Origin: Sebastes aleutianus
Lineage: Eukaryota; Chordata; Actinopteri; Perciformes; Sebastidae
DNA: 64,000 nt
Direction of reading: 5' to 3'
NCBI GenBank assembly: GCA_916700875.1
Contig: CAKAKS010000067.1
Location: 22,825,591-22,889,590 of the forward strand
Below are positions 37,621-51,794 of the stretch, piece by piece. The translations under genes were made by a program, and so were the position numbers. The notes under the pieces were generated by a model. The model was not told the DNA's origin, ran no database searches, and worked only from the letters and a program-made list of their open reading frames with translations. The first letter of the stretch is position 1. Each line of letters starts with the position of its first letter.

Positions 37621-37799
37621 ACAGTATGCCAGATGAGATGCTTGCTGCCTGGTTATATCTGCATAATCATGCATAAGGGTTAATGTGCAGCAAGCCAGAC
37701 ATTGTTGTGAAATAAACTGTCACAGCTATGATTGATTGAGAAACATCTATCCGTGGTTTATACATGTTCACGCAATTAACAACAGGCTGTTCCCAGAAC

Positions 37800-38005
37800 T
37801 GAAAATACCTGGAATGAGTCAAAGGCCTTGGGCAGGAGGTTATGTTTTCACTGGCGTTTGTTTGTTTATCTGTCTGTCTGTTAGCAGGATTACTCCAAAA
37901 GTTCGCATGGATTTGAATAGAGTTTTTGGAGGGGGTGACGTGCAGAACAATGAACCATCCATTCGATTTTGGTGGCGATCCGGATCATGATCTGGATTCA
38001 GGATT
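37800..38005 (+). repeat. Interspersed repeat (GGCAGGAGGTTATGTTTTCA type)
   Basis: The sequence running to TGGTGGCGATCCGGATCATG is a repeat seen widely in animal genomes. A second partial copy is at 53740-53822, and its first bases also occur near 34290. Confidence 0.55.
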
Positions 38006-38489
38006 TTTTTTAAGAATTCCGATCAGCATTAAGACCACAGGGTATGACACATGCGCAGTGTGACTAATGACGCGTTGATGACGCATGACCACGCCTTCTT
38101 CCTTCTTCAAGCAGAGATATACGTTTATGGATGTGTGTGCGGGAGCTGCTGGTCGTCCGTGGTGAGAAAAAAAAAAAGCGGTAGATGACGGGATGGCAGA
38201 CAACGTAGTGTAACGTCATACAGACATAAAAAGGCTGCTGAATGAGAGAGGCATCCGCCGATACGTTACATGGAAACACACCGTGTTAATAATAAGCCGA
38301 CCACCTCACGGTACCGCCAGCTGTGAGCTGTGATCTGTTTTTAAAGTCAGGCACCTTGGCGGAGATCTGCGCCCTCCGAGTGCCATTCTAGTCTCAACAG
38401 TGTCTTGAAGCTGCAGTGGGTAGAATTGGAGCAAACATGATTTAAATGATTTAAAATATGATTTAAAAGAGTTATTTTTTATGAGTTTG

Positions 38490-38750
38490 CATTTTCTCCC
38501 CATGTTAGTGTGGGTTTCTCCGGGTTCTCGAGCTTCCTCCAACAGTCAAATGACACGCAAGTTAGGTTAATTGTTGACTCTAAATTGCCCGTAGGTGTGA
38601 ATGTGAGTGTCTGTTTATGTGCCAGCCCCGTGATAGTCTGGCGACCTGTCAAAGGTGTACCCCGCCTTCCCCCAATGTCAGCTGGGATCAGCTCCAGAAC
38701 CCCCGTGACCCCGAATGGGATAAGCGATTACAGATGATGGATGGATCGAT
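38490..38750 (+). repeat. Teleost GATGGATGG-tail repeat
   Basis: Same family as 1-219. It begins the third duplicated intergenic block. Confidence 0.7.
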
Positions 38751-40080
38751 ATCCTGACAGTAGTGCATGAGACAAATGATCTGATAAAAATCATGTGCCT
38801 CTGTGTCCTCCGGTGCTCCTAGTGACATCTGCAAGATTTCAGAGACCGGAGGAAAACAACCAATCAGAGCCGAGCTGGAGCCTGCCGTCTCTGAGCAGCT
38901 GTCAATCACTTGTGAACTCCGATGAAACGGTCAAACTAGGCAGCGCTGATCAAATATGAATCAATATTCTGTTACTGTAATGCCTATTTCTCGCCTCACA
39001 TATTTTCAGAAACATCTTGTAGTGTACTGTTTAGCTGTAAAATGAGAAAGTGTGTGAACACCGCCCACCAGCCGGAGCAAACTTTCTCATTTTACAGCTT
39101 TTACAGAGAAGTGTTTGACACTCAAAACTTTCTGGGGGAGAACCCCCAAACCTAATGTGTCTCCACCAATGTTGAAACGAAACCTACGCCCCTTGATTTC
39201 ATCTCCACATGACATAACTTGAGATGATCTTCATGCACTTTCATTGAATAGTATCAAACTGTAGAAGGAAAAATCATTGGTCTGAGCAATGTTTGGCTAG
39301 ATCACAGTGGAAGCAAGTCTCAACACCACAACTAGCTGCTGGCGTAAAAACACCTTCAGGAGAGACACTATACTACACTGTTGCGGTGGCTTCATGCCGA
39401 TGCTACAGATCTCTTCAAGGCCAAAACAACCACACAAAACACAGAAGGGAGTACTCCGGTCAGGGTCGGCGCCAGAGTGTTAGGGGTGGACAGGCAATCA
39501 GCTTTGACAGGGGGGGGGGCATTTTTTTTATTAAGTGTATATTTAACATTATCATGTTTACACACTGCAAATTTATGCGCACAGGCTCGCACGGACACAT
39601 GCTGTTATGTCCACAAAAACAGGTTACAAAGTAACACCGTTTCCTAATTGGATGCTCTCTGTCAATACTATACTGTCTGTACTGTAGGCCACAGATAACT
39701 CCTCAGGCCCGCCCTGCGTCTTGCTGGTGCCAGGGTCAAATGTGCACACACACAGGTGCCAAGATCCAGTAAACAGGGAGTTAAACAACACATTAATCTA
39801 ACAGTCGGACTGATTTCTTCATAACTACAATTTAAGTTAATAAAGACTAAATGTGGACGTTTCACTCAGCAGTTGTTGTCCCTGCTCAGCCTGCTGTAGT
39901 GTAACATTAGTCCATTGTTTTATTCCACGATACTGAACAAAATAATCCAAACAGGTAGAAGAAGTAAGATGTGAGAGGAGCAGGGTGCTTTTTACTCTCT
40001 TGGTCCTAATTGTGCTTTAATGCACCAGATTTGTAGGCCAACTTTCTCTCATTTATTTTCTATTGAGCTAGATTAAAAAA
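38750..40080. repeat. Intergenic duplicated block 3
   Basis: It matches 220-1545, including the G-run near 39510, and stops in an A-run at 40075-40085. It then continues with sequence matching 4410 onward. Copy-number comparison places a roughly 2.9-kb difference between blocks 1 and 3. No gene. Confidence 0.7.
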
Positions 40081-40659
40081 AAAAAGCTGAGCTTGGTCCA
40101 CAGCCAATGGCTGCATGACTTAAGGATCCTGAGAAGCATAGTTCATTGTCTTTTCCACCAGAAATGGCAGGTCCCTACATTTATATAAGAGCAACTGTAA
40201 CACCACAATTTCCCCCTGGGAATCAATAATGTATTACTGATTCTGATTCTGATTCTAAACCCTCAAGAGCCTATAGGAGTAGAAACAATCATCCCAGCTT
40301 AAAGTGGCAGTAGGCAGAATATTTTTGGCATCATTGGACAAAAATTCCATAATAACCTTTCAGCATATTGTAATTCAAGTGTTCTGAGAGATAACTAGAC
40401 TTCTGCACCTCCTCGTGGCTCTGTTTTCAGGTTTTAAAAAATGTAGCCCGTGACAGGAGACTTTGACCAATCACAGGTAATTTCATTGAGTGAGCGTTCC
40501 TATTGGCTGTTCTCCAGTCATGTGACCAGAACTTGGCGTTCCTTCACCAGATTTCACAATGGCGGTGGCGTCACAAACTTTCTCATTTTACAGCTAAACC
40601 ATGCACTACAAGATGATTCTGAAAACATTTGAGGCGAGAAATAGACATTATCGTTGTGA

Positions 40660-40978
40660 TGGAATTTTCCATCAATTCCTCTCTTATTGGTAGAAAGGTC
40701 AGAGTGTTTGTCAGAGTGTCACTCTGTTGACATTCTTGGGTTGGAGTCCTGTCTAGAGGAGCCACCGTTATCTGTACAGCTGTGCCTGTAGTGGAGACCG
40801 TAGAGCCAGTCGCTAGGGCAACCAGGGTCAGAGATGCCAGAGGAACGGAGTAAGTCAAAACATGATAAGGGGTAAGACACTGAGCACCGGGGAGGAAGGG
40901 CAGAGTTGTGAGGGCTTCACGCAGAGAGCATCTATTGTGGAGACCTGTCAATTCTCTGGAGACCTGTAAATACACCTA
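40660..40978 (-). mobile_element. LTR-like fragment
   Basis: The reverse complement matches 55560-55870, including a segment that reads through CACCGGGGAGGAAGGGCAG. It interrupts sequence that is continuous at 4975-5800. Ends are not clear enough to assign a family. Confidence 0.45.
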
Positions 40979-41749
40979 TTTCTATTACCATTCCAGAGTA
41001 AATGGAGATGCAATAAAGGAAAAAATAAGATTTTTATCCTCGTCCATTATATAATCAAAATTTCAATGGCAATTTTACCATACCCACCATACCCAGATCC
41101 CAAAGACAATGATGCAACTGAATGCATTCTACTACTCTTTACAACAACTGTGACTGTAAATTTGATGAAAATCACTAAAATACACCATTTATGATACAAT
41201 TTATAAAGATATACTCAAGCTGTATATGTTTTGGCAATGTTTACATGTTGACTGTTGACTCAAAGTTTTACTTCAAATCCATATAACCATGTTACAAATG
41301 ACATTAATCTCCCCAAAACATTGAAATAGTAATAAACACAATGAATGTTGATCAATATCCATATATGACTGAAGAGCTCATAAGAACTGCATATACAGTA
41401 AACTAAAGGAGTCTTGATTATATAATTGCATAAATGTTGTTGAAAGAAGCTGTATGTTGTGTGTGTATATATATATATATATATCAAGACTCCTTTGTTA
41501 TAACACCCACCACCAAAATCTAAAACAAATAGTTTAACTTCTACCACTCAACTAAATCTAAGTTATTGTTGTTCTTTCATGCTGCTAAAGGTCTGTTTAC
41601 ATTTACAATGGAGCCTATATTTTCATTTAAAGCCAGTCTGTACTTATAGGCTACACAATAAATGCAGAAACAAAAGGAGCTAAAGAGGTTGAGTTTGGTT
41701 CTGTAGTTCAGGCCGTAGACTCTTCTTTGATGATGCACTCATCAGGTCT

Positions 41750-44700
41750 TCAGGGATGCAAAACACATTCAGTTTCTGTGAGGATGGATAGAAACAACAA
41801 TTAATACTACTATAATACTAGACTAATCATTTACAGTTTCTGTGTAAAAAAAAAAAATCTGAAATCATCAGCTGAAGGGGACAGAGACAACAGAGTTCTG
41901 CTCTGATGCAGCATATAGAGACAGAAAAGGTCAGGTGAATCTTAGATATGTTGTCTAACTGGAGTCTAAACATGAGTTACTTTAACTTTTTGACATTTTA
42001 AAATGTCTAGGTATTATTATTATTATTATTATTATTTTTTCATAATAAATTATAAATATTATATTTATAAATAAGGCATAAATTATGGCTTCAAGCTCCG
42101 TAAACCACTCATTACCAACCAGAACACTGATATTGTTTTCACTTTGTGAGTCTGTGTGTGTGTCATCATGTCAAACTGTGGTCCTGGAGACACTTACTGT
42201 AGCGGGAACTACCACAGAAGCGGTTTTGACAGATTTTGTTGTCGCGATAGCGTCACAACCATTCAAGATGCAGTCACAAAACTTTATAGGTGTGTAGTTG
42301 AGCTCAAAATGTAGCTTTTGTGGGCCACAGAGCTCTATTATTAAAAACCTTCAACTTTTATAAAATGCTGCTGCCAGAGTAAGAACAACAAATTGTCACA
42401 TTGAACACATTCTGGCCTCTCTTCACTAGTTCCCTCCTCAAGCGTCAGTGAGTATATAGTGTAAGACATTACATGGGCATGCATGATATGAAATTTGATC
42501 ATCCTTTATGGATCACCTCAGATTGCAGGATGCTCGTTATGTTACTGTCACAGTGTTCAAATTGTCTTTATGAACATTATCAGCACAGAACTTTTGAGTG
42601 TACTGAAAAGACCATGAAAGTCCTGAAACAGAATGAACCAATCACCACATCACTATGGATCATTAGACTTAGAGCATTGACTGATGTCTCTGATTACAGG
42701 TGACTCACCTTCAGAACGGCCATCTTTTGGTTTTTCAGTTAAAGCACTAAGCTCTGTATCAGAACGAGCCGTTTCAGGGTAAAGAGTCTTCTTTGGTGTG
42801 TTACATAGGTCGGCTGCTGGAGTGCATAATGTTTTCAGTCTCTGTGAAAAGATCAAATTTGCCAGATCACTTGCATTGTAACATGAATAGTGCCCCACTG
42901 GAAACCTCAAATTTGACTTAAAAATGGCATATTTCGGGTCACTCAAATAGAACATATAAAAAATACAACGTATGTGCAGAGAAATAAATGGGTGCTTTAG
43001 ATATATGTTACCAAACTAGCTTTCAGACGTAGCTCCATGTGAGCTGCATGTAGGTTTGGTCAGAAGAAGGTCAAGGAATTGACCTTTTACAGCAAATGGT
43101 TACACTAAATTAACTGAAATAACACAATGTTTCATTAACTTTATCTTTGACAGTAAATCTTTGTGATGACCGGAGTACGCTGTGATGTCAGTAGAGAAAC
43201 TTACCTGTCTCACTGTTCCCGGGGTTACTGCCATACTATAGATAATCCACAGAGGAGTCAGGATAACTGAAGAGAGAGCAAGAAATATCCCGATGGCGTG
43301 ACCCCACCAGGGGTACTGGTAGGTGTTGTTGTATTTCAGCGGGGTGAACTTGACCAGAGAGAACAGCAATATTCCCTATTAAAAAAGAAGAGACATGCAG
43401 AGAACATCAAGCGAACAGCATACCTTTTTGTCAATATATATCTTTCCTCTTTCTGAATGTCAGGTTTGACTTTGTCTCCTGAGTTTTACGTCTTACAGAC
43501 ACAACAATACACAATAAATCTACTTACAACACAGACAAGTGGTGTGAAGAACCTCCAACAATATTTCATATACGACGAGGGGTAGTAGCCGATCATTCCC
43601 TTTATTTTGTCGTAATAACGCTCAGCACCTTGTAGACAGACGGACATTTTAGCTTTATAAACATTTAAAGATCAAGCACCGGGCAGTCATCTACAAACAA
43701 TTTGAGGATACAACTTATATTATTAGTGCAGTACAGATGAGAAACATTTGCAAAGTGAGTGACATGAGCAAATATCAATTCAATATCTTCTTCATATAAT
43801 TTGTAATATTTTGATGAAAACAACACTGATGAGCACAACTCTATCAGAGAGTCTGATCAAAGTCTAAATTGCCAAAAAGTGCCATTATTATTAATTATGG
43901 CATAGTTCAAAGGGGTACCACTACTTTGGGGGTATATACTGTGTTATTGTTAGCTTATTTAATATACTATACTTTTGAATCCACATTATTGAAAGTGTGT
44001 GTGTCGATTGTCCTTGACTAAAATGTTTTTTGTTGCTCACCAAATATCCATCCCACACAGATGGACTCCAAAATGGCAAAAACCATGATTGCTATTCCAC
44101 TGCAAGCATAGTAGTCAAACAGCAGAAATACATAAAGTCCTCCCTACAGCACATAACAGAGAAGAAAAAGAAAAGAGATTGTTTTGTTCAAAGTCAAAAC
44201 ATATTAAACACAGAGAAAGAGACTTACAGACAGGTGCAGTATTTCTTAGCAGTTTTAAATTCACAGGTTAAAAAAACTCTTACCTCGGTCACCATGAACA
44301 GGCCAATAACTAAGGATACACCACAGATCGCCAGCAGAAGTAGTTTACGTCGATGACCAGTGAAAAAGAAGGATGGATACATGTCTGATATGGATGTCAC
44401 CAAGCTTTCCAGAGACACAAACTGTGGGTAAAAGAGTAGTGTTACATTTCCTACACAATACTTACAATTAAGTCAGTTAAATATAGCCAAGCCAATAGAA
44501 GGCCTTTAGATCAAATCAAATCAACTTGCATTGTCACACAGTGCAGCACACATAACAGAGTGTTTGTGCTTAGTATTAGGATGGGTGGTCAGCTAGTGCC
44601 CAGGGAGCAGTTATGGGGTTCGGTGTCTTGCTCAAGGGCACCTTGGCAGTACCCAGGAGGCAAACTAGCACCTCTTCAGCTCCCAGTCCACACTGCATAC

Positions 44701-47700
44701 TTGGTTCGTGTAGGGACTTAAACCGGTAGCCCTCCGGTTCCCAAGCCAATCCCCACAGACTGATCTACTGCCTGTGGTGGGTTGGATGAATGTTTTTAGG
44801 CAGCGTACATTCTGTCCAAGCGCTTTCTGCAATGTAAACTGATCGACTGTATTTGGGTTTTTAATGTCTTTTATGCAATGGCTGATCACTGAGTGGAACT
44901 CACAAATCAGAAGCATTGAGAATATGTTCTATTTATATCACATTTACAAGTGCTATGAAGCGATAAAATCATTAAAAGTAAAAGGAAGTGGAGAACTAGA
45001 TTGAAGTTGTCTTTTCATGTGGGGATTTGTTGATAATTCAGAGCAGAAGATGCTTATGATCGAATGTTATAAAAGTCTAATACTGTATATATTTTAAATA
45101 CAACTGAATGTTAACACTTTACCTCACTGTCCAGTCCAAGGAAGATTATCATGATGAAGAAGAGGACAGCCCAGAGTTGTGGTAAAGGCATCATGGATAC
45201 TGCCCGAGGGTAAGCAATGAATGCCAGGCCGGGACCTGCAAGTGGTCCAAAGTAGATGGCAAAATAGGTTAGGCATTAGTACTCTTATAGGTCATAATGT
45301 ACTTATAGTAATAGGTTGATTTTGGTGTAAGCATTAGACCAAAACCTGCTGAGTTTGTGTCCTGAGATGGGGAGTAATTAAAAGTGAAACTCTTAATTTC
45401 TGGCCCAATGTACCCCAGCTGGTTTAGAGGAGGATGCTGACACAATCTTATCTCTGACTTCCTGTCCTCTACACCTTCCTGCTGTGTCTCAATCAGTAAA
45501 ATCATATTTTAGGAGCATTTCAATTCCTTGTGCTCCTAAAATGTCACATTACTAAAGCAGCAAAATGAAAATGCATTTTGTCCTGCATTGCAGAAGAACC
45601 ATGTGACCTTATTAGAATGACTTTTGGTGCATCAAATGAAGAACAGAATAACCAGTTACTGTTTAACTGTATGAAGTCTGAAATTTCTTATATCACAGCA
45701 ATTGGCTGAAGTGTGTACCATATACAGTATGCATGCTACATAAAATACTCATCACATTATGGGGACAGATATTAGTTCACAGAAAAGTGTTACAGAAATT
45801 CAGTCCCCAAAAGGTAGACCATTTATTTTATCTAAAGTTGCTATAATAAAATGTTATATATGTTTTAATATATATAATATATATGTACAAACAAAAACAT
45901 GTTGGTAGATACTTGTTATTTACTGTTTTTCATAGAAGCACAACAAAGCTCATATACAACACAGTGTTAAATGGTAAATGGACTTGCATTTATATAGCGC
46001 TTTTCTAGTCTTCCAACCACTACACTACACACACACATTCATACACTGAGGGTAGACGCTGCCATTCAAGGAGCCAACTTTGCCCATCAGGATCTGATCT
46101 CAATCACACATCGATGGCTAAGCCTTAAGGGTTAAGTGTCTTGCTCAAGGACACATCGACATGTGATCGGAGGAGCCGGGGATCAAACCACTGACCTTCC
46201 GATTGATGGACGACCTGCTCTACCCTCCGAGCCACAGCCGCCAGTGTTTGTCTACAAACCATTCCATACCTGATTCAGCTACCGTTGAGATGTCAACACC
46301 CAACTCATACGACATGAAGCCGAGGACAGAGAAGACTGCAAAGCCAGCAACAAAGCTGGTTAAACTGTTTAGTGTGCACAAGGCAAATGTGTCTCTGAAA
46401 ATTAAAAAAGATGATTAAGTTTTATATCCTACGTCACATAAACAGTTAAAGACATAAAACGTATAGAATAATATGTATTTACCCTACCTGTAGCAGTTGT
46501 TGTTGTATTTGTTGTAGCTTCCCAAAGATGGTAAACAGCCTGAGCAGACACAATAGGAGTAAAATATCTGGCTCCCCGCATCCATCCACACCTTAAAATA
46601 GTTAAATGAGTTGTGATTGTTTTATGCATTTAGATATTTATTTATTTGATTCGTTGCTTATACTCCATCAGATACCTTCAGACTTTCCCAACGGTCCCAT
46701 ACACCTGACTCCTGCATCCATCTGCTCACCTCTTACCCCAATTATCCCCCACAGTATTTATACCAGCCCATCTCCTCCTGCCACTGGCTACATCATCAAT
46801 GTTGCTTCATGACTCAGCTGAAACTGAACCTGAACCTGTAACCCTTGCTGCCTCGAGGCTCGTACACTACACTTTACAACTCATACTTAAATGAAGAGAA
46901 CGCATGTCCAGATGCTGTCCTGCCCAGGTCCCCAGGAACCTTGCTGGGCTATGAGTACATTTTGGTGTCATGGCCATACTTGGTATTGTGGGACATGTGA
47001 CACACACTGGCTAGGAAGAGGAAGTCCCTAATGCACATGCTCTCAACCTGCTCGACCTGGGTACTCCCATCAATTGGTCAGCAATCGTTATCGGCCGATA
47101 TTAATTCTAAATTGTTTGATCGGTGGACTCTGTAAAGGCCAATCAGAAGAGCCATGAAGGGGTGAGATGCAGATGGAAAATCGTGCATAAATAAATACAT
47201 GCATAAATAAATAAATAAAAAAACATACATACATTTACAAAATAAATATAGAATAATTAAAAAAAAGTGCAAAAATAGATAAATAAATTAAAAATAAATG
47301 CAAAAATAAATAAATAAATAAAAAATACATTTAAAAACTAATAAAAATAAATACATACATACATACATATACATGAAGGGAAAATTAAACAGAAGAGTAA
47401 ATAAATAAAATAATTAATACAACGATGAATAAATAAAGAAGCAAATTAAAACAGAAATATCAATTTATGTCACATTTCATCAATTAATTAATGGCTACAT
47501 TTATTTTTAATATTATTTTTGCTACATTTAATGACATATTTATTTATTTATCGAGTTATTTATTTATCTATTTTATATTTTGGCAGGTTCTGTCCTCCAT
47601 ACTATTTGACCGGAATTTGGGACAGTGAAATCTTCCAGGACACATGGACTGTCACACACAGACACACATACGTACACATATTCCTACATACACATTGGAT

Positions 47701-50230
47701 ACACAGGTAACATAGTAGGATCAATTAATATTTGGTTTTGGTCTCTGTTGATTATAAAAAAAAAAAAAGTAGAATATTGCCAGCCTCACCCTAATGTTGA
47801 AATCTGTCAAAGTCCATCACTGCAAGTGTGCCAGTGTTAGCCAAGTAGTTTTGGTAACCCCTTAATTTGCATGCCGTTAATTATGTAGTAATGTGAAGAA
47901 ATTGCCAGGAAACAATAGTTACGTAAAATCAATACAATGACAAATTGCAGTATAGTAAAGTATTGTGTAATTACAGAGTAAAATTAAAGCAGAATAAATA
48001 GGTTTGGTTGGTAATTATGCTGAAAGAGAAATTATAATTGTTTAGTGTGAAGGTATTTCTCCAAAGTCAGACCACCGGCCGGGAGACTCACTACGCATCG
48101 GGACTTGCAGAGCGAGGTGAACAAACTGTTGAAATAAACGCGAGGCTCCATGCTAACTACATATTTTTTAAGTACTTGTACTAATGTAGCTCAATGAAGC
48201 AATAAACCAGAAATTAGCAACCATTAGTTTTTATTTTATACTGCTCGCGATGTGGGCTAGGCTGCTCGCTTGTGGCGTTAGCATGTTAGACCACATAAAT
48301 ATACATAAATATGCTGCCAGACTATTTTCATCGAACATGTGTTTGTAATGTTGGCTTGTTAATGCGACTGGCTGTATGGGCTGTCGCTGTAGCCTATAAA
48401 ATTTAATGTATAGGCCATTTCACATCCAAAATACACTACGGAAATAAGGGGGGCTACATGCAGTTTGAGTGGGAGGGAGTGAATACAAAAAAGTGTGAAG
48501 TGCAAACAAGAAGAGGGCAAACATATTGTTGTTTGGCATTCAGCTACATACAAAAAAATCGATTTTTACACAGCATGATACTATGTAATAGGGAAAGACT
48601 ACCATATGTTTATCTTTAGTTGTGTATGTCAAACTGCAATTACAGAAATTGCAGTTATGCTCAAAATATATCCTTGTTATCCTTATTTACAGGTGTCCAC
48701 CATATGGCAGACCACCTGAAACAGGGTCCTAGAAGGTCCGGTGGGGATGGATTGGGCAAAAACATTTAAAGGAGGAAAGGGAGATTTTGTTAACGTTTGC
48801 ACTGTTCTGCACTGCAATGTGTGCACTCATCACTCACACATGAACCTCACCTGAGGATCAGTCAGACGGGTCGGATCTGGAGAAAGATAATATCGAATTC
48901 CATCTACAGCTCCTGGTAATGTCAGCCCACGGATCAGCAACACAATCAACATCACGTAGGGAAAAGTGGCCGTGAAGTAGACGACCTGAGAGAGAAGCAC
49001 CAATGCATACTGGATTCAGTGGTGGTCAATGTTCACATCAATGTTCAGGTTTCAATGTGTTTGAAGTTTTATTAACACCCTGGTGATAATAATTGTATAC
49101 ATCTCACCTTTCCTGTCGTCTTGACTCCTTTCCAGACACAGAAATAACAGATGATCCAGCTCAGCAGAAGGCATCCAGCCAGGTCCCAGCGGACACTGCC
49201 CATCTCCTCAATTCCTCCAGACAAACCCAGGACTCTCCTCCTGTGTGCAGAAGGAAAATTATGTTAAAATAAATTTGTATGACTTTAAAAACAATTTTGG
49301 TGATATGAATACTTACTGCCAGAATTCTCTAACTGGAGATGTTGCATTTTCATTGATGTGGCCATAAATTGAATCATTATGACCATAATCAACGCAGTTC
49401 TCTTGCAGTGGAAGAATAAGAAATAACAAGTTAGAATAGCTAGATATTTTTTTAAATATGCTGCCATGTTGATATTGAGTCAGCTTTGTAAGAAAAAACA
49501 GTGCAGCATTTTTAATGTAATACATTTTCAGTACCTCTTCTAGAAACAAACTACAGTCATGGCAGCATCATAATGCAGATGTGTACCTGTGTTCCAGGTG
49601 TTGTTGCAGCTGGTCCAGGGAAGTACAGTGTGGAAGGAGGAGAAGAGGTAGAGGAAAGCCCAAGCCAGGATGATGATATAATACATCACATTGTATAGCA
49701 ATATCATTTGACTGCCGTAGCCTAAACCTAAAAAAATATGGTCAAATTTCAACATTAGGTACACAATAATCTAACAAGTATTTAAAATACTACGTGCACT
49801 GTATTGAATATAAGTTAGCAGTACCTTCAAATAAAGGACATATTTTCCTCCAACATGTGATTCCACCCTGACCAGTTAACTGTCCCAGAGATACCTCCAG
49901 AAAGAAGATGGGGATTCCACAGGTGAGCAGGAATAAAACATAAGGAACCAAGAAAGCTCCTAAAGGTAAACAAAATGTTAATAATTCAATACCAACATTC
50001 TGCTGTACAATACAATGAGACTTTTAAATCTTGTTCTCACCTCCTCCATTTTTGAAGCACAGATATGGAAATCTCCAAACGTTGCCCAGACCGATGATTT
50101 GTCCGGCTATTGACAAAAGGAACTCCCTCTTGTTGGCCCACTGGCCTCTCTCGTCACACTTTGCCGGAGCAGGATTTGGACTGTCCTCATCTTTCATGAG
50201 ACTCTTCTCTGGATCACTTGCTGGCTCCAT
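41750..50230 (-). CDS. slc6a13: SLC6 Na+/Cl- dependent GABA transporter 2-like, copy C, 15 exons
   Basis: Exons: 50230-50041, 49959-49825, 49727-49587, 49401-49317, 49240-49108, 48985-48851, 46591-46488, 46394-46270, 45235-45123, 44421-44284, 44143-44041, 43628-43528, 43375-43205, 42841-42709, 41775-41750. The frame is open for 610 aa. Differences from copy B: Gln44 replaces Glu in TM1, TM6 reads SQIFYSYC with Tyr284 for Phe, TM8 ends LGLDSE, exon 12 begins GAER rather than GADR, and exon 15 stops early at CVLHP. A SINE-like repeat sits in intron 8 and about 1.2 kb of extra, mostly AT-rich or unclassified sequence in intron 6. A LINE and hAT block is inserted 60 bases upstream of the start, and the leader exon of the other copies is not recognisable upstream. 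Its promoter has therefore probably changed. Confidence 0.88.
45969..46241 (+). mobile_element. SINE-like repeat with target duplication in intron 8 of copy C
   Basis: It begins AAATGGTAAATGGACTTGCA and ends GAGCCACAGCCGC, a common teleost repeat. It is flanked by CAGTGTT on both sides (45962-45968 and 46242-46248). Copies A, B and D have a single uninterrupted CAGTGTTT at this site, which proves a late insertion. Confidence 0.75.
46660..48800. repeat. Repeat-rich insertion in intron 6 of copy C
   Basis: This intron is about 2.26 kb here against 207 bases in copy B. It holds an AAAT/AAATA-rich stretch (47175-47570), a piece shared with intron 6 of copy A (47695-47855), and unclassified sequence to 48800. 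No coding exon was recognised. Confidence 0.5.
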
Positions 50231-50293
50231 CGAGACACGTCTGCTGTGTTGAAATGAAAGTGATGAGAAATTATTCATCTTTAGCTGGTGTAA

Positions 50294-51740
50294 GTGCCGA
50301 CCAGAAGAGGAGTCGAGAGATTCAGCAGGTTGCTGGGACTGAACACATGGCTTTCAACAGCATGCAAATCCCACTCAGTGCATTTTATTGACAATTTTAA
50401 CTTTTTTTGGGACCGCAGACATCTCTTCAAGGCAGATGGACTCTGCCTAAACAAGTCAGGAGTAAAATTGTTCAACTCCAACATATTCTACTTCCTGCGT
50501 CATTCATCTGTTCCCTCTGCCAAGGACGCGAGACAAGAGGAATCACCACTGGAGGAAGACACAACACAATGTGCCAGGGGACCTCAAGGAGAACCATTTC
50601 ACCCCCCACCACAGGCCAGCCCTGGGATACAGCAGAGACAAGAGGAGGCGTCCTCCTCCTCGCTTGTCACCCTTTCTCCCTCCTCCCCCCTCTTGGAGTT
50701 CACTGACCACATGAAGGAGCTGGTCAATGCTGGAACTAAACTAACTCCCCGCACTACACCCATTTTCTCTCCCATAATCCCCCCTCGGCGTCCACCTCGA
50801 ACAACTTTGGCACCATCTCCACAAACACGACACCCACCACCTCCATCCCCTCCACGATGGAATCAGCCTCTGTCTCCGCAGCCTGATAAGGATGTTCCTT
50901 TACAAAATGTTGCAAGCACAAATTTATATAAGCTGGGTCCAGGCTTCAAGGCTAATGATACACGTGACTATTTCCAAGACAAGCTGGGGCCCTGTGTGAT
51001 GAGAGCTTCTTCTATTTCAGTTCTAATAAGTCGTAGAAAAAGAATGGTGAATCTGCGAAGAAACAGGAAGATTTTTACTGATTGTGCAAATTTATCAAAT
51101 TTAGCATTGTTTCCTTGCCAGCCAAACCATGTCCCAAAAAATAATAATAATGCTTCTAGCACATTAAAGCTAGCCCTGTTAAACGTCAGGTCTTTGGCAG
51201 GAAAAACTTTTTTTAATCAATGATTTTATTATTGAGCACAAGCTTGATTTTATGTTTTTAACTGAAACTTGGTTAGACCAAAATAACAGTGCAGCTGTTC
51301 TTATCGAGTAACTCCTCCCAACACTAGTTTTATGAGCGAAACTAGAATGCATAAGAAAGGAGGTGGAGTTGCCATATTGTTTAATGATTCTCTCCAATGC
51401 AAACAGATATCTTATGGACATTTTGCTTCTTTTGAATATGTCGCTCTTCAGCTGAACTCCTCTTCTCGAGCTTTGTTTCTGAATATCTAAAGGCCACCTA
51501 AATACTGTGTAAACTTTTTAGATGATTTTACTGAACTGCTGTCTGTAATTTGTGTTGACTTTGACTGTGTAGTCATTGTTGGTGATTTTAACATCCATGC
51601 AGACAACCAACAGGACAGAGGGACCAAAGAACTGTGTCAGGTTTTTTGATAACTATGGAATAAGTCAGCATGTGACAGAGCCCACACACAATAGGGTGCA
51701 CTTTGGACTTATACGAGAATATCTAGTGAATGCTGCAACT
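50294..51740 (+). mobile_element. LINE fragment: ORF1 tail and endonuclease start of ORF2
   Basis: The plus-strand frame starting at 50294 contains FSRLLGLNTWL, VHFIDNFNFFWDR and LFKADGLCLNKSG, as in the esterase-like ORF1 of fish CR1/L2-type LINEs. A proline-rich linker follows, then LALLNVRSLAGKT, the start of the ORF2 endonuclease. After a one-base frameshift near 51215 come FLTETWLDQNNSA, GGGVAILF and VGDFNIHAD, the endonuclease core motifs. It is disrupted and lacks reverse transcriptase. It sits immediately upstream of copy C exon 1. Confidence 0.8.
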
Positions 51741-51794
51741 CCTCCAGACCAACAGAGGTTATCCGTGTCTTGTGAAGTGACGGTGCTCCGCAGC

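Noticed and set aside
40583..40975. A 130-residue open frame on the minus strand
   Set aside because: It lies in the LTR-like fragment, and its inverted homologue at 55.5-55.9 kb does not keep the frame.
50294..51223. A 309-residue open frame that looks like a proline-rich host protein
   Set aside because: Its start and end carry LINE ORF1 and endonuclease motifs, and it is followed by a frameshift into more endonuclease sequence.
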